Below, in pieces: positions 8,659-20,400 of a stretch of 64,000 nucleotides of DNA. The DNA is taken from positions 124,001 to 188,000 of the forward strand of contig CANLOY010000007.1 in NCBI GenBank assembly GCA_947493005.1, read 5' to 3'. Positions within the stretch are counted from its first letter, which is position 1; each line of letters starts with the position of its first letter. The position numbers and the translations under genes were made by a program. The stretch comes from an uncultured Roseivirga sp. GTDB lineage: Bacteria > Bacteroidota > Bacteroidia > Cytophagales > Cyclobacteriaceae. The notes under the pieces were generated by a model. The model searched no databases. It was not told the origin of the DNA and saw nothing but the letters and a program-made list of their open reading frames with translations.

Positions 8659-8731
8659 GCGGGTGTAGCTCAGTTGGTAGAGCGACAGCCTTCCAAGCTG
8701 TAGGTCGCCGGTTCGAACCTGGTCACCCGCT
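8659..8731 (+). tRNA. tRNA-Gly (TCC)
   Basis: A 73-nt tRNA. The acceptor pairs GCGGGTG with CACCCGC, discriminator T. The anticodon stem ACAGC/GCTGT closes the loop CTTCCAA with anticodon TCC at 8692-8694. CCA is not encoded. Co-transcribed with the flanking tRNAs. Confidence 0.97.
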
Positions 8732-8803
8732 CAATTTTTGAGCTCCGCATTCGATTTTTAGGGTTCGAAACTCTTGTAGCAGGGGGTGGAGTTCTAAGTG
8801 AAA

Positions 8804-8875
8804 GCCGATGTAGCTCAGGGGTAGAGTGCTTCCTTGGTAAGGAAGAGGTCACGAGTTCAAATCTCGTCATTGGCT
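8804..8875 (+). tRNA. tRNA-Thr (GGT)
   Basis: A 72-nt tRNA. The acceptor pairs GCCGATG with CATTGGC (one G-T pair), discriminator T. The anticodon stem CTTCC/GGAAG closes TTGGTAA with anticodon GGT. CCA is not encoded. It precedes tuf by 84 bases, the arrangement known from many bacteria. Confidence 0.97.
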
Positions 8876-8959
8876 CTTATATACAAACTATTATGTTGAA
8901 CCGAGGTACGGTTCACGGATTAGAATAAATTATTACATTAATATTAACTAAAATTAATC

Positions 8960-10147
8960 ATGGCTAAAGAAACTTTTGACCGTTCCAAGCCGCACGTTAA
9001 TATTGGTACTATCGGTCACGTTGACCACGGTAAGACCACATTAACTGCTGCAATTACTACAGTACTGGCAAATGATGGGCTTGCTGAAGTAAAAGATTTC
9101 TCAGCGATCGACAACGCTCCTGAGGAAAAAGAAAGAGGTATTACTATTAATACTTCTCACGTAGAATATCAAACTGAGAACAGACACTATGCTCACGTTG
9201 ACTGTCCAGGTCACGCTGATTATGTGAAGAACATGGTAACTGGTGCGGCTCAGATGGATGGTGCTATCCTTGTAGTTGCTGCTACTGATGGTCCTATGCC
9301 TCAAACTAGAGAGCATATCCTTTTAGCTCGTCAGGTAGGTGTTCCTGCTTTGGTTGTTTTTATGAACAAAGTAGACCTAGTAGACGATGAAGAGCTTTTA
9401 GAGCTTGTTGAGATGGAAGTAAGAGAGTTGCTTTCTTTCTACGAATTCCCTGGTGATGACATTCCAGTTATTCAAGGTTCTGCTCTTGGAGGATTGAACA
9501 ACGAAGGTAAGTGGGTTGATAAAATCAAGGAGCTTATGGCTGCTGTTGATGAGTATATCCCTCTTCCAGAGCGTTTGACAGACAAAGATTTCTTGATGCC
9601 TGTTGAAGACGTATTTTCGATCACTGGTCGTGGTACTGTTGCTACTGGTAGAATCGAGAGAGGTGTTATTAACTCTGGAGACCCTGTAGATATCATCGGT
9701 ATGGGTGCAGAAGACATGAAGTCTACTATTACTGGTGTAGAAATGTTCCGTAAGATCTTGGATAGAGGTGAAGCTGGTGACAACGTTGGTTTGTTGCTTA
9801 GAGGTATCGAGAAGTCTGAGATTAAAAGAGGTATGATCATTTGTAAGCCTGGTTCTGTGAACCCTCATGCTCACTTTAAAGCGGAAGTGTATGTGCTTTC
9901 AAAAGAAGAAGGTGGACGTCACACTCCATTCTTTAACAAGTACCGTCCTCAGTTCTACTTAAGAACAACTGACGTTACTGGTGAGATCAAGCTTCCAGCT
10001 GATATTGAAATGGTAATGCCTGGTGATAACGTAACTATCGAAGTTGATCTAATCAACAAAGTTGCTCTAGAGCCTGGTCTTCGTTTCGCTATCAGAGAAG
10101 GTGGTAGAACAGTAGGTGCTGGTCAGGTAACTGAGATCCTTGACTAA
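8960..10147 (+). CDS. tuf: Elongation factor Tu
   Basis: A 395-aa GTPase that delivers aminoacyl-tRNA to the ribosome. The P-loop GHVDHGKT is at residues 19-26, DCPGH near 81-85 and NKVD near 136-139. Domains II and III follow to the C-terminal [10 protein letters not shown]. Length and sequence are typical of bacterial EF-Tu. It is the last gene of the tRNA-Tyr-Gly-Thr-tuf unit; a terminator follows 32 bases after its stop. No second tuf copy is visible in the window (fusA is followed directly by rpsJ). Confidence 0.99.
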   Translation: MAKETFDRSKPHVNIGTIGHVDHGKTTLTAAITTVLANDGLAEVKDFSAIDNAPEEKERGITINTSHVEYQTENRHYAHVDCPGHADYVKNMVTGAAQMDGAILVVAATDGPMPQTREHILLARQVGVPALVVFMNKVDLVDDEELLELVEMEVRELLSFYEFPGDDIPVIQGSALGGLNNEGKWVDKIKELMAAVDEYIPLPERLTDKDFLMPVEDVFSITGRGTVATGRIERGVINSGDPVDIIGMGAEDMKSTITGVEMFRKILDRGEAGDNVGLLLRGIEKSEIKRGMIICKPGSVNPHAHFKAEVYVLSKEEGGRHTPFFNKYRPQFYLRTTDVTGEIKLPADIEMVMPGDNVTIEVDLINKVALEPGLRFAIREGGRTVGAGQVTEILD

Positions 10148-10179
10148 TTACTTAGAATCTATATAGATTTTTTATTCAG

Positions 10180-10216
10180 ACGCGTTTTCGATTTTTCGGA
10201 AACGCGTTTGTTTCGT
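10180..10216 (+). terminator. Terminator after tuf
   Basis: ACGCGTTT (10180-10187) pairs with AAACGCGT (10200-10207) around a 12-base loop and is followed by TTGTTTCGTT. Its 3' arm overlaps the -33 element of the next promoter, so termination and re-initiation are packed together. Confidence 0.8.
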
Positions 10217-10238
10217 TATAAATAATTTTCTACATTTG
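10207..10238 (+). promoter_or_regulatory. Promoter of tRNA-Trp-secE-nusG operon
   Basis: TTTG at 10207-10210, a 20-base spacer and TACATTTG at 10231-10238, followed by CAGCCCG. The downstream GCCC-GTTTT-GGGC sequence (10241-10253) can form a hairpin at the very 5' end of the transcript. Confidence 0.78.
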
Positions 10239-10362
10239 CAGCCCGTTTTGGGCTTCTATTCCATCCGAGATGTGTTTTTGAAGATTGAAATTTTCAAAAC
10301 CTAGGCTCTTTAATTGGTTGAAAATCAGTGGATTGGGGTGGGTATTTAAAATGAATGAAAAT

Positions 10363-10435
10363 ACGGGTGTAGCTCAGTTGGTAGAGCAGTGGTCTCCAAA
10401 ACCAAAGGTCGTGAGTTCGAATCTTACCACCCGTG
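10363..10435 (+). tRNA. tRNA-Trp (CCA)
   Basis: A 73-nt tRNA. The acceptor pairs ACGGGTG with CACCCGT, discriminator G. The loop CTCCAAA carries anticodon CCA. The anticodon stem GTGGT/ACCAA has a G-A mismatch at the 27-43 pair; the other four pairs are intact. It lies 20 bases upstream of secE, the usual tRNA-Trp-secE linkage. Confidence 0.96.
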
Positions 10436-10455
10436 CAAATAAAGAAGTATAACCG

Positions 10456-10644
10456 ATGAGTAAATTAAAGTCCTTTATTACTGCCTCATATGATGAGATG
10501 AGACATAAGGTAAGTTGGCCGAAATATTCGGAGCTTCAGAATAGTTCAGTGTTGGTATTGGTAGCCTCTTTGATCTTCGCCATTTTAATTGGTTTGATTG
10601 ATTTAGGCTTCGATAAGGTAATGGACATATTTTATAGTTTATAA
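10456..10644 (+). CDS. secE: Preprotein translocase subunit SecE
   Basis: A 62-aa single-span form of SecE, the small subunit of the SecYEG channel. An amphipathic N-terminal helix with the conserved DEMRHKVSWPKYSELQNSS region precedes one membrane helix (about residues 30-58). The short length is normal outside the Enterobacteria. It is followed by nusG after 15 bases. Confidence 0.97.
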   Translation: MSKLKSFITASYDEMRHKVSWPKYSELQNSSVLVLVASLIFAILIGLIDLGFDKVMDIFYSL

Positions 10645-10659
10645 GAAACAGTCATTAGA

Positions 10660-11217
10660 ATGTCAGATCTGAAGTGGTACATGGTTAGGGCCGTATCGGG
10701 CCAGGAAAGAAAAGCCAAAGATTATCTTGATAATGAGATAGAGAGAGAACAGTTCGCAGAACAGATTCCTCAGGTTATGATTCCTTCCGAAAAGGTATAC
10801 GAGATAAGAAATGGTAAGAAGAAATCTCGTGATAGAAACATGTTCCCTGGATATATTATGGTGCAAGCCGATCTGTCCAATGGTGAAGTCGTTCATATGA
10901 TTAAAAATATTCCTGGAATCATAGGGTTCTTAGGTCAAAAGGCTGGTCAAGCTTCCACACCGCCAGTCCCATTACGTCAAGGCGAAGTAGACCGTATCTT
11001 AGGTAAGGTTGAAGAGATTGATGATTTTGACGAACAACTAGATTCTCCATATATAGTCGGAGAGACCATAAAGGTAATGGATGGTCCTTTCAGTGGATTT
11101 ACAGGAACTATAGAGGAGGTATTTGAGGAAAGAAGAAAACTTAATGTTATGGTTAAGATTTTCGGCCGAAATACTCCTGTTGAATTAAGTTACATGCAAG
11201 TAGAAAAACAAGATTAA
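10660..11217 (+). CDS. nusG: Transcription termination/antitermination factor NusG
   Basis: A 185-aa NusG. The N-terminal NGN domain (about 5-115) begins [19 protein letters not shown] and contains the MFPGYIMVQ segment. The C-terminal KOW domain (about 130-183) has [20 protein letters not shown]. It binds RNA polymerase and couples transcription to ribosomal protein S10 or Rho. It is 1 base from rplK, in the usual secE-nusG-rplK-rplA order. Confidence 0.98.
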   Translation: MSDLKWYMVRAVSGQERKAKDYLDNEIEREQFAEQIPQVMIPSEKVYEIRNGKKKSRDRNMFPGYIMVQADLSNGEVVHMIKNIPGIIGFLGQKAGQASTPPVPLRQGEVDRILGKVEEIDDFDEQLDSPYIVGETIKVMDGPFSGFTGTIEEVFEERRKLNVMVKIFGRNTPVELSYMQVEKQD

Positions 11218-11218
11218 G

Positions 11219-11662
11219 ATGGCTAAGGAAATAGCTGGTTATCTGAAGTTGCAAGTCAGGGGAGGCCAAGCCAACCCTTCTCCACCGGTAGGTCCTGCAC
11301 TTGGTGCAAAGGGACTTAACATTATGGAGTTTTGTAAGCAATTCAACGGACGTACTCAAGATAAAATGGGTCAGGTTTTACCTGTGCTTATTACAATCTT
11401 CAGTGATAAGTCTTTTGAATTTGTAATCAAAACACCTCCAGCACCGGTAATGCTACTGGAAGCTTCTAAACAGAAGAAGGGTTCAAGCGAACCTAACCGA
11501 GTTAAAGTGGGTAGTGTTACATGGGATCAGGTAAAAGAGATCGCTGAGGTTAAGATGCCGGATTTAAATGCTTTTACTATCGAGTCTGCTATGAAAATGG
11601 TGGCTGGTACAGCTAGAAGTATGGGGTTAAGGGTGAGTGGTAAAGCTCCTTGGAATAACTAA
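11219..11662 (+). CDS. rplK: 50S ribosomal protein L11
   Basis: A 147-aa L11 of the GTPase-associated centre. The N-terminal domain contains [15 protein letters not shown] and the C-terminal rRNA-binding domain ends in [15 protein letters not shown]. It is immediately downstream of nusG and 12 bases from rplA. Confidence 0.98.
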   Translation: MAKEIAGYLKLQVRGGQANPSPPVGPALGAKGLNIMEFCKQFNGRTQDKMGQVLPVLITIFSDKSFEFVIKTPPAPVMLLEASKQKKGSSEPNRVKVGSVTWDQVKEIAEVKMPDLNAFTIESAMKMVAGTARSMGLRVSGKAPWNN

Positions 11663-11674
11663 AGATTTGTACAA

Positions 11675-12373
11675 ATGGCAAAATTGACAAAAAAGCAAAA
11701 AGAAGCTTTTAGCAAATATGATCCTGCCAAGCAGTACGCTCTAAATGAAGCTGCAGGTATTGTTAAGGAAATTAACTGTGCCTCATTTGATGCTTCTGTA
11801 GATATTGATGTACGCTTAGGTGTGGACCCTCGTAAAGCCGACCAGATGGTAAGGGGTGTGGTAGCACTTCCTCATGGAACTGGTAAAGAAGTAACGGTAC
11901 TTGTGCTTTGTACTCCTGATAAGGAGCAAGAAGCAAAAGATGCTGGTGCAGATCATGTTGGTTTAGACGATTACATTTCGAAAATCGAAGGTGGTTGGAC
12001 TGATATCGATGTGATTATCACTATGCCTACTGTTATGGCTAAGGTTGGTCGCTTAGGAAGAGTGCTTGGGCCTAGAGGTCTGATGCCAAATCCAAAAGCG
12101 GGTACGGTTACTCTTGATGTGGCAAAGGCCGTTCAAGATGTAAAAGGTGGTAAGATTGATTTTAAAGTAGACAAGACTGGTATTATTCATACTAGCATTG
12201 GTAAGGTGTCTTTCTCTCAGGAGAAGATTGCTGAGAATGCAAATGAAGTGATTCAGACACTTTCTAAGTTAAAACCAGCTTCTGCGAAAGGTACTTATTT
12301 TAAAAGTATCAATATTTCGACCACTCAGAGCCCTGGAGTTAAAATAGATAAGAACTCAATTTCCGGACTATAG
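11675..12373 (+). CDS. rplA: 50S ribosomal protein L1
   Basis: A 232-aa L1 of the ribosomal stalk that binds 23S rRNA near the E site. The conserved [20 protein letters not shown] motif is present around residues 127-146. In other bacteria L1 represses rplKA translation; I see no obvious mimic of its binding site in the 1-base nusG-rplK gap. Confidence 0.98.
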   Translation: MAKLTKKQKEAFSKYDPAKQYALNEAAGIVKEINCASFDASVDIDVRLGVDPRKADQMVRGVVALPHGTGKEVTVLVLCTPDKEQEAKDAGADHVGLDDYISKIEGGWTDIDVIITMPTVMAKVGRLGRVLGPRGLMPNPKAGTVTLDVAKAVQDVKGGKIDFKVDKTGIIHTSIGKVSFSQEKIAENANEVIQTLSKLKPASAKGTYFKSINISTTQSPGVKIDKNSISGL

Positions 12374-12375
12374 TT

Positions 12376-12909
12376 ATGAATAGAACAGAAAAAGCAGCTT
12401 TAATTAGCGAGTTGGTAGAAAAGTTTTCAGCAAACGATAACTTTTACATTACTGATGCTTCTGGTATGACAGTGGCACAGACTAACTCTTTGAGAAGATT
12501 GTGCTTCGAGAATGGAATCGAGTACAGGGTAGTGAAGAATACAATGGTTCAGAAGGCACTGGCTCAGTTAGATACTGATTATGTTCCTTTTGACGACACT
12601 GTTTTGAAAGGTTTTACAGGCGTAATGTTCTCTGGTGAGAATGCTAACGCTCCTGCTAAACTGATCAAAGAATTCAGAAAAAAATCAGGTTCAGGTTCTC
12701 CGTTATTGAAAGGCGCTTCCATCGATACAGATCTTTTTATCGGAGAAGAGAATTTAGATGTACTGAGTAAGCTTAAGTCTAAGGCTGAGCTTATTGGCGA
12801 AGTAATTACTATACTTCAATCTCCAGCGAAAAATGTTATTTCTGGGCTTCAAGGTTCAGGTGGCAAGATTGCTGGTATTCTCAAAACATTATCAGAACGT
12901 GATAACTAA
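12376..12909 (+). CDS. rplJ: 50S ribosomal protein L10
   Basis: A 177-aa L10, which anchors the L7/L12 dimers. The N-terminal RNA-binding domain (YRVVKNTMVQKAL) and the C-terminal L12-binding helix (AGILKTLSERD) are visible. It starts only 2 bases after rplA, so the long rplJ leader through which L10-L12 represses translation in E. coli has no room here. Confidence 0.97.
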   Translation: MNRTEKAALISELVEKFSANDNFYITDASGMTVAQTNSLRRLCFENGIEYRVVKNTMVQKALAQLDTDYVPFDDTVLKGFTGVMFSGENANAPAKLIKEFRKKSGSGSPLLKGASIDTDLFIGEENLDVLSKLKSKAELIGEVITILQSPAKNVISGLQGSGGKIAGILKTLSERDN

Positions 12910-12951
12910 TTAATTAACAAGATTTAAAAACTTTTATAACAAATAATTAAA

Positions 12952-13329
12952 ATGGCAGACTTAAAAGAATTTGCAGAACAGTTGGTGAACTTAACTGTAA
13001 AAGAAGTTAATGAACTTGCTGATATCCTTAAAGACGAGTACGGAATCGAACCTGCTGCTGCAGCTGTAGCTGTAGCTGGTCCTGCTGCTGGCGGTGACGA
13101 AGGTGGTGCTGAAGAGAAGTCAGAATTTGACGTAGTACTTACTGCAGCTGGTAGTGCAAAATTAGCAGTTGTTAAATTGGTTAAAGAATTGACTGGTTTA
13201 GGATTGAAAGAAGCAAAAGAAATCGTAGACAGCGCTCCTAAAGCAGTGAAAGAAGGAGTTGCTAAAGACGAAGCAGAAGCACTTAAGAAGCAGCTTGAAG
13301 AAGCTGGAGCTGAAGTAGAGCTTAAGTAA
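12952..13329 (+). CDS. rplL: 50S ribosomal protein L7/L12
   Basis: A 125-aa L12. The N-terminal dimerisation domain ([24 protein letters not shown]), an Ala/Gly-rich hinge at about residues 36-56 and the factor-binding C-terminal domain ([21 protein letters not shown]) are all present. It recruits translation GTPases. A 151-base gap with several hairpins separates it from rpoB. Confidence 0.98.
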   Translation: MADLKEFAEQLVNLTVKEVNELADILKDEYGIEPAAAAVAVAGPAAGGDEGGAEEKSEFDVVLTAAGSAKLAVVKLVKELTGLGLKEAKEIVDSAPKAVKEGVAKDEAEALKKQLEEAGAEVELK

Positions 13330-13336
13330 TTTGATT

Positions 13337-13394
13337 AGCCATTTCTAAAATGGCTTTGGAATAGGCCCTGGTCTCTAGAGATCACGGGTCTTTT
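13337..13394 (+). terminator. Hairpin pair (probable attenuator) between rplL and rpoB
   Basis: Two consecutive stems. AGCCATTT/AAATGGCT (13337-13355) has a 3-base loop. A larger one at about 13363-13390 pairs CCC...GGTCTC with GAGATC...GGG and is followed by TCTTTTCCTGTTTG. The second looks like a partial terminator. Partial termination at this place is known in E. coli (rplL-rpoB); by analogy it may lower RNA polymerase subunit synthesis relative to L12. Confidence 0.6.
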
Positions 13395-13433
13395 CCTGTT
13401 TGTATACTTTTTAGGGATTTCCCTTATTCTGCA

Positions 13434-13450
13434 TCAAACTGATGCAACCA
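13434..13450 (+). promoter_or_regulatory. Small hairpin in the rpoB leader
   Basis: TGCATC pairs with GATGCA around a 5-base loop, about 35 bases upstream of the TTG start codon of rpoB. The stem is perfect but short. Function unknown; it may affect mRNA stability or rpoB translation. Confidence 0.35.
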
Positions 13451-13480
13451 TAATTATTTGAAACAAAAAAAATTAAGGCC

Positions 13481-16400
13481 TTGGCTATTCTAGCAAATCA
13501 ATCCGGAAGAATAAACTTCTCTTCGATTAAATCAATATTAGATTATCCTGATTTCCTTGATGTGCAGGTAAAGTCTTTTGAAGACTTTTTCCAATTGGAA
13601 ACCCCTGCTGACAAAAGAACACAAGATGGTTTGTTCAAGGTTTTCTCTGAGAACTTTCCTATTTCTGACTCGAGAGAGAATTTTGTCCTTGAATTCGTAG
13701 ATTATCTGGTTGACCCACCAAAGTACGATGTAGCAGAATGCATCGATCGTGGTTTAACTTATTCTGTGCCTTTAAAAGCCAAGCTACGCTTGACTTGTAA
13801 TGATGAGGACAACGAAGATTTTGAAACTATTGAGCAAGAGGTATTCTTAGGTAATATTCCTTACATGACTGAAAAAGGCTCTTTCGTGATCAATGGTGCG
13901 GAGAGAGTTATTGTTTCTCAGCTTCACAGATCACCGGGAGTATTCTTTGCTCAAAGTAAGCATACCAATGGAACCCCTTTATATTCTGCTCGAATTATAC
14001 CTTTCAAGGGATCATGGATTGAATTTGCTACCGATGTAAACAGTGTAATGTATGCGTACATCGATAGAAAGAAAAAATTCCCTGTAACCACGCTTCTGAG
14101 AGCTATAGGTTATGGTACCGATAAAGATATCTTAGACCTGTTCGGCCTATCTGAAGAAATCTCAGCAAAGAAAGCTACTCTAAAAAAGGCAATAGGACGT
14201 AAACTGGCTGCAAGAGTTTTAAGAACATGGGTTGAAGATTTCGTGGACGAAGATACTGGAGAAGTAGTATCAATCCACAGAAACGAAGTGTTATTGGAGA
14301 GAGACTCAGTGCTTTCTGAAGAACACGTTGAAATGATTCTCGAAGCTGATGTTGAGTCTGTTATTCTTCATAGAGAGGATATCAACATTGCTGATTATAC
14401 AATCATTTATAATACACTTTCAAAAGATAATTCAAACTCTGAAAAAGAAGCAGTTGAGCAAATCTATCGTCAGTTGAGAAATACAGACGCACCAGATGAG
14501 CAGACTGCACGTGATATTATTCAGTCGCTATTCTTCTCAGATAAGAGATATAACCTTGGTGAAGTAGGTAGATACAGAATTAACAAGAAGCTTGACTTAG
14601 ATATTGACTCTGAGAAGCTAGTTCTTACTACTGAAGATATCATTTCAATTGTTAAGTACTTGATCGGTTTGATTAACTCTAAGGCAATTGTGGATGATAT
14701 TGATCACCTTTCTAACAGAAGAGTTAGAACAGTGGGTGAGCAGTTATACGCTCAGTTCGGTGTTGGTTTGGCACGTATGGCCAGAACCATAAAGGAAAGA
14801 ATGAATGTTCGTGACAACGAAGATTTTAAACCAGTTGATCTGATTAACGCAAGAACACTTTCTTCTGTTATCAACTCTTTCTTTGGAACCAACCAGCTTT
14901 CTCAGTTCATGGATCAAACAAATCCACTAGCTGAGATTACTCACAAAAGAAGAATGTCTGCTTTAGGACCAGGCGGTCTTTCTAGAGAAAGAGCTGGTTT
15001 TGAGGTTCGTGACGTTCACTATACGCACTATGGTCGCTTGTGTACTATTGAGACACCAGAAGGGCCAAATATTGGATTGATTTCTTCTCTATGTGTTCAT
15101 GCTAAAGTTAACAGCATGGGATTCATCGAGACACCTTATAGGAAGGTGGAAGAAGGAAAAGTAAACATGTCTGACGATGTGGTATACTTGACTGCTGAAG
15201 AAGAAGATACTCATAATATTGCCCAGGCTAATGCACCATTAAATGATGGTGGAAACTTTGAAAATGACAAGGTTAAAGCTAGATATGAAGGTGATTTCCC
15301 TGTAGTAGAGCCAAAAGAACTTAGCTACATGGATGTTGCTCCAAACCAGATTGTTTCGGTTGCGGCATCTCTTATCCCATTCTTAGAGCATGATGATGCG
15401 AACCGTGCTTTGATGGGATCAAACATGCAGCGTCAAGCAGTTCCATTGTTGAAGCCAGAGGCTCCTATTGTTGGAACAGGTCTTGAAGCCAGAGCAGCTC
15501 GTGATTCAAGAATGCTTATCATTGCTGAAGGCTCTGGTGAAGTTGATTTCGTGGATGCTACCAAGATTGTAATCAAATACGATCAATCGAAGGATGATAA
15601 GCTTGTAAGCTTTGATTCTGAATATATAACCTACGATCTGGTAAAATTCAGAAGAACTAACCAGGATACTACTGTTAACCTTAAGCCAATTGTATTAAAA
15701 GGCGAAAGAGTTGAGAAGGATCAGGTACTATGTGAAGGATACTCTACTCAGAACGGAGAATTAGCACTTGGTAAAAACCTGAGAGTAGCTTACATGCCTT
15801 GGCAAGGGTACAACTTTGAGGATGCGATTGTTATATCTGAAAGGGTTGTACGTGATGATATTTATACTTCAATTCACATTGATGAGTATGAACTTGAGGT
15901 TAGAGATACTAAGAGGGGACAGGAAGAACTGACTTCTGAAATTCCTAACGTAAGTGAAGAAGCAGTTAAAAACCTTGATGAGCATGGAATCATCAGAGTT
16001 GGTGCTGAGATCAAAGAAGGAGACATCCTGATTGGTAAGATTACTCCAAAAGGTGAAACAGACCCTACACCTGAAGAAAAACTTTTAAGAGCGATTTTCG
16101 GTGACAAAGCTGGTGATGTTAAAGATGCTTCTCTAAAAGCGTCTCCATCACTTCAAGGAGTTGTAATTGATACAAAACTTTTCTCTCGTCCTAAGAAGGA
16201 TAAAGACCTGAGAGCTAAGGCTAAGAAAGAAGTTGAAGTACTGAAAGCTCAGTACAGCAAAGACTTATTAGCTGTTAGGTCTCAGATCATCGAGAAACTG
16301 ATTGAATTATTAGATGGTAAGACATGTAATGGTGTTCAACATAAATTTGGAGATGAGATCATTTCGAAGGGAGTGAAATTCAATAAAAACAACATTTCTC

Positions 16401-17356
16401 AGAATCTTTTCCCTGAAAAGAATATCTATAGAGATGAGAGTAACTACAGTGTACAAGAAGAAGTTAACCTGATTTCAGATCTTAACCTTGATGGTTGGAC
16501 TGATGATGCCAAGGTTAATGAAATGATTGTAAAACTGGTTAAAAACTACAACCTGAAGCGTAATGAAATCACAGGTGAATTTAAGCGTAAGCGTTTCACC
16601 ATTGAAGTAGGTGATGAATTACCAACTGGTATAGTTCAACTAGCTAAGGTTTATGTTGCTAAGAAACGTAAACTGAAAGTTGGTGATAAGATGGCGGGTC
16701 GTCACGGTAACAAAGGGGTTGTAGCCAGAATTGTAAGAGAGGAAGATATGCCTTTCCTAGAAGATGGTACTCCTATGGATATTGTACTTAACCCACTTGG
16801 TGTACCATCAAGGATGAATATTGGGCAGATTTATGAAACTGTTTTGGCTTGGGCTGGCCTTAAGCTTGGCAGAACATATGCCACTCCGATTTTCGATGGT
16901 GCCAGTATGGAAGAGGTTGAGAAGGAGCTTGCAGAAGCTGGACTTCCAAGTGCAGGGCGTGAGTACCTGAATGACGGTCTGACAGGTCAGCGATTTGACC
17001 AGCCAGTAACTGTGGGTATTGCCTACATGTTGAAACTAGGTCACTTGGTTGATGATAAGATGCACGCAAGGTCAATAGGACCTTACTCATTGATTACTCA
17101 ACAACCTTTAGGTGGTAAAGCACAATTTGGTGGTCAGAGATTTGGTGAGATGGAGGTATGGGCACTTGAGGCATTTGGAGCTTCGCATGTACTCCAGGAA
17201 ATCCTGACTGTAAAATCAGATGACGTAATTGGTAGAGCAAAAGCTTATGAAGCGATTGTTAAGGGAGATTCTATTCCTAAGCCTAATATTCCTGAATCAT
17301 TCAATGTATTGGTTCACGAGCTTAGAGGTCTCGCACTTGAAATCACTTTAGACTAA
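13481..17356 (+). CDS. rpoB: DNA-directed RNA polymerase subunit beta
   Basis: A 1291-aa beta subunit of RNA polymerase. Conserved landmarks include the fork/rifampicin region ([18 protein letters not shown] near residues 480-497, [18 protein letters not shown] after it), the [13 protein letters not shown] active-site segment near 1070 and the C-terminal [20 protein letters not shown]. The start is TTG at 13481: in-frame upstream there is a stop at 13451 and no ATG or GTG, and the resulting [15 protein letters not shown]-terminus aligns with what I know of other Cytophagales. Co-transcribed with rpoC, 48 bases on. Confidence 0.97.
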   Translation: MAILANQSGRINFSSIKSILDYPDFLDVQVKSFEDFFQLETPADKRTQDGLFKVFSENFPISDSRENFVLEFVDYLVDPPKYDVAECIDRGLTYSVPLKAKLRLTCNDEDNEDFETIEQEVFLGNIPYMTEKGSFVINGAERVIVSQLHRSPGVFFAQSKHTNGTPLYSARIIPFKGSWIEFATDVNSVMYAYIDRKKKFPVTTLLRAIGYGTDKDILDLFGLSEEISAKKATLKKAIGRKLAARVLRTWVEDFVDEDTGEVVSIHRNEVLLERDSVLSEEHVEMILEADVESVILHREDINIADYTIIYNTLSKDNSNSEKEAVEQIYRQLRNTDAPDEQTARDIIQSLFFSDKRYNLGEVGRYRINKKLDLDIDSEKLVLTTEDIISIVKYLIGLINSKAIVDDIDHLSNRRVRTVGEQLYAQFGVGLARMARTIKERMNVRDNEDFKPVDLINARTLSSVINSFFGTNQLSQFMDQTNPLAEITHKRRMSALGPGGLSRERAGFEVRDVHYTHYGRLCTIETPEGPNIGLISSLCVHAKVNSMGFIETPYRKVEEGKVNMSDDVVYLTAEEEDTHNIAQANAPLNDGGNFENDKVKARYEGDFPVVEPKELSYMDVAPNQIVSVAASLIPFLEHDDANRALMGSNMQRQAVPLLKPEAPIVGTGLEARAARDSRMLIIAEGSGEVDFVDATKIVIKYDQSKDDKLVSFDSEYITYDLVKFRRTNQDTTVNLKPIVLKGERVEKDQVLCEGYSTQNGELALGKNLRVAYMPWQGYNFEDAIVISERVVRDDIYTSIHIDEYELEVRDTKRGQEELTSEIPNVSEEAVKNLDEHGIIRVGAEIKEGDILIGKITPKGETDPTPEEKLLRAIFGDKAGDVKDASLKASPSLQGVVIDTKLFSRPKKDKDLRAKAKKEVEVLKAQYSKDLLAVRSQIIEKLIELLDGKTCNGVQHKFGDEIISKGVKFNKNNISQNLFPEKNIYRDESNYSVQEEVNLISDLNLDGWTDDAKVNEMIVKLVKNYNLKRNEITGEFKRKRFTIEVGDELPTGIVQLAKVYVAKKRKLKVGDKMAGRHGNKGVVARIVREEDMPFLEDGTPMDIVLNPLGVPSRMNIGQIYETVLAWAGLKLGRTYATPIFDGASMEEVEKELAEAGLPSAGREYLNDGLTGQRFDQPVTVGIAYMLKLGHLVDDKMHARSIGPYSLITQQPLGGKAQFGGQRFGEMEVWALEAFGASHVLQEILTVKSDDVIGRAKAYEAIVKGDSIPKPNIPESFNVLVHELRGLALEITLD

Positions 17357-17404
17357 TTACAATTAACGTTTGGTTTAGACCACAATTAAGAATTTAAAAA
17401 AGCT

Positions 17405-20400
17405 ATGGCATTTAAAAAGAATAGAAAACTTAACAACGACTTTAACAAAGTCACTATTAGTTTGGCTTCTCCGGAATCTATCCTTGAGTCCTCGCATGGC
17501 GAAGTAACTCAGCCGGAAACCATCAACTATAGAACCTACAAGCCTGAAATGGGTGGTTTATTCTGTGAAAGAATATTCGGACCTGTTAAGGACTGGGAAT
17601 GTCATTGTGGGAAGTACAAGAGAATCAGATATAAAGGAATCATCTGTGATAGATGTGGTGTAGAAGTAACCGAGAAAAAGGTTAGAAGAGAGAGAATGGG
17701 ACACATTGAGCTGGTTGTTCCTGTTGCTCATATCTGGTATTTTAAATCACTTCCCAATAAAATAGGATACCTACTTGGTTTGCCAACCAAGAAACTGGAT
17801 CAGATTATCTATTACGAGAGATATGTTGTTATTCAGTCAGGTATCAAAGAAGAAGAAGGAATCAGTTACATGGACTTCTTAACTGAAGACGAGTATCTTG
17901 ATATCTTAGATAAACTACCTCGCGAGAATCAAATGCTGGATGATGACGATCCAGAAAAATTCATCGCAAAAATGGGAGCTGAGGCATTGGAAATGTTGTT
18001 GGCAAGACTTGATTTGGATAGCATGTCTTACGCTTTACGCCACCAGGCGGCAACTGATACTTCTCAACAAAGAAAAGCAGAGGCTTTAAAGAGATTGAGA
18101 GTAGTTGAAGCTTTCCGTGATGCAAAAACCAGAATTGAGAACCGCCCTGAGTGGATGGTGATCAAAATGGTGCCAGTTATTCCACCGGAATTAAGACCAT
18201 TGGTGCCATTAGATGGAGGTAGATTTGCAACTTCAGATTTGAATGATCTTTACAGACGTGTGATTATTAGAAACAACCGTTTGAAGAGATTGATTGATAT
18301 TAAAGCACCTGAGGTGATTCTTAGAAATGAGAAACGTATGCTTCAGGAAGCTGTTGATTCACTATTTGATAACTCAAGAAAAGTAAATGCTGTTCGTTCA
18401 GATGGTAACAGAGCGCTTAAATCTTTAAGTGATATGCTTAAAGGTAAGCAAGGTCGTTTCCGTCAGAACTTATTAGGTAAAAGGGTTGACTATTCTGGCC
18501 GTTCGGTAATTGTAGTTGGACCTGAGTTGAAACTACATGAGTGTGGTTTACCTAAGAATATGGCTGCTGAACTTTTCAAACCTTTTATTATCAGAAAGCT
18601 GATTGAAAGAGGGATTGTAAAGACAGTGAAATCAGCTAAGAAAATTGTTGATAGAAAAGATCCGGTAGTTTGGGATATCCTTGAAAACGTATTGAAAGGA
18701 CATCCGGTACTATTGAACAGAGCTCCTACACTTCACAGATTAGGTATTCAGGCATTCCAGCCTAAACTAATTGAAGGTAAGGCGATTCAGCTTCACCCAT
18801 TAGTATGTACGGCATTTAACGCTGACTTTGATGGTGACCAAATGGCTGTTCACGTACCACTAGGACAGGATGCTGTTTTAGAGGCAAGTATGTTAATGCT
18901 TTCTTCTCATAACATTCTGAACCCAGCAAACGGTGCTCCAGTAACTGTGCCTTCTCAGGACATGGTATTGGGACTTTACTATGTAACTAAAGGAAGAAGA
19001 TCTACAGAGGATCATAAAGTAGCTGGAGAAGGAATGCGCTTCTACTCAGCTGAAGAGGTTTTGATTGCTATGAACGAAGGTGTACTTTCTAAGCACGCCT
19101 ACATTCATGTAAAAACTATGGTTCGTGAAGACGATCAGTTGGTTGAGAAAGTAATTGAAACTGTTGCTGGTAGAGTGCTGTTTAACGAAAGTGTACCTGA
19201 AGAAGTAGGTTTCGTAAATGAACTACTTACTAAGAAGAAGCTTCAGAAAATTATCCAGAGTGTAGTTAATATCTGTGGAATAGCTAAAACGGCTAAGTTC
19301 CTTGATGATATTAAAGAGCTCGGTTTCCAAATGGCTTATAAGGGTGGTCTTTCTATGGGATTGAATGATATTCATATTCCTGATACTAAAGATAGCTTGG
19401 TACAAAGTGCTAAAGAGGAAGTGGATGCTGTATGGCAAAACTACCTGATGGGACTTATTACTGATAATGAGCGTTACAATCAGGTGATTGATATCTGGAC
19501 TCGTGTAAACACCAAACTGACCAATGGTTTGATGCAGGAGATGGAAGAAGATCAGCAAGGATTCAACTCTATCTTTATGATGATGCACTCAGGAGCCCGT
19601 GGTTCAAGAGAGCAGATTCGTCAGTTAGGAGGTATGAGGGGACTAATGGCTAAGCCACAAAAGAACCTTGCAGGTTCTGTGGGAGCTATTATTGAAAACC
19701 CTATTCTTTCAAACTTTAAGGAAGGTCTTGACGTACTAGAGTACTTTATTTCTACTCACGGTGCACGTAAAGGTTTGGCCGATACTGCATTGAAAACTGC
19801 AGATGCAGGATATCTAACAAGACGTTTGGTTGATGTAGCGCAAGATTGTGTCGTTAACGAAGAAGATTGTGGAACACTTAGAGGATTAACTGTTTCTGCA
19901 CTTAAAGACAACGAGGATGTAGTTGAGCCATTATCAGAGCGTATTCTAGGTAGAGTTTCTGTACATGATGTGTATGATCCAATTTCTGAAGAGTTGATCG
20001 TGGCATCAGGTGAGGAAATCACTGAGAAGATTGCTGAAAGAATCGATGAGACTGCTATTGACGAAGTAGAAATCAGATCGGTACTTACTTGTGAAACTAA
20101 GAGAGGTGTATGTGCCAAGTGTTACGGTAGAAACTTATCTACCAATAACATGGTACAAAAAGGTGAAGCTGTTGGTGTTATTGCAGCACAATCAATTGGA
20201 GAGCCTGGTACACAGCTTACACTTAGAACGTTCCACGTAGGGGGTACTGCTTCTAACATTGCAGTTGATGCATCAGTAAAAGCAAAATTTGCTGGTGTAA
20301 TCGAATTTGAAGAACTAAGATCATTGCCTACAACTGATGATGAAGGCAATAAGATTAATATAGTTATGGGTAGAACTGGAGAAATCCAGATCGTTGACCC

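Noticed and set aside
8745-8795. Possible tRNA relic (GGGTTCGAAACTC resembles a T arm) between tRNA-Gly and tRNA-Thr
   Set aside because: Only the T-arm-like piece is present; no anticodon or acceptor arms can be folded, so chance is more likely.
9398-9874. 158-aa frame antisense to tuf
   Set aside because: Entirely inside a highly conserved gene; its composition follows tuf codon usage and shows no domain.
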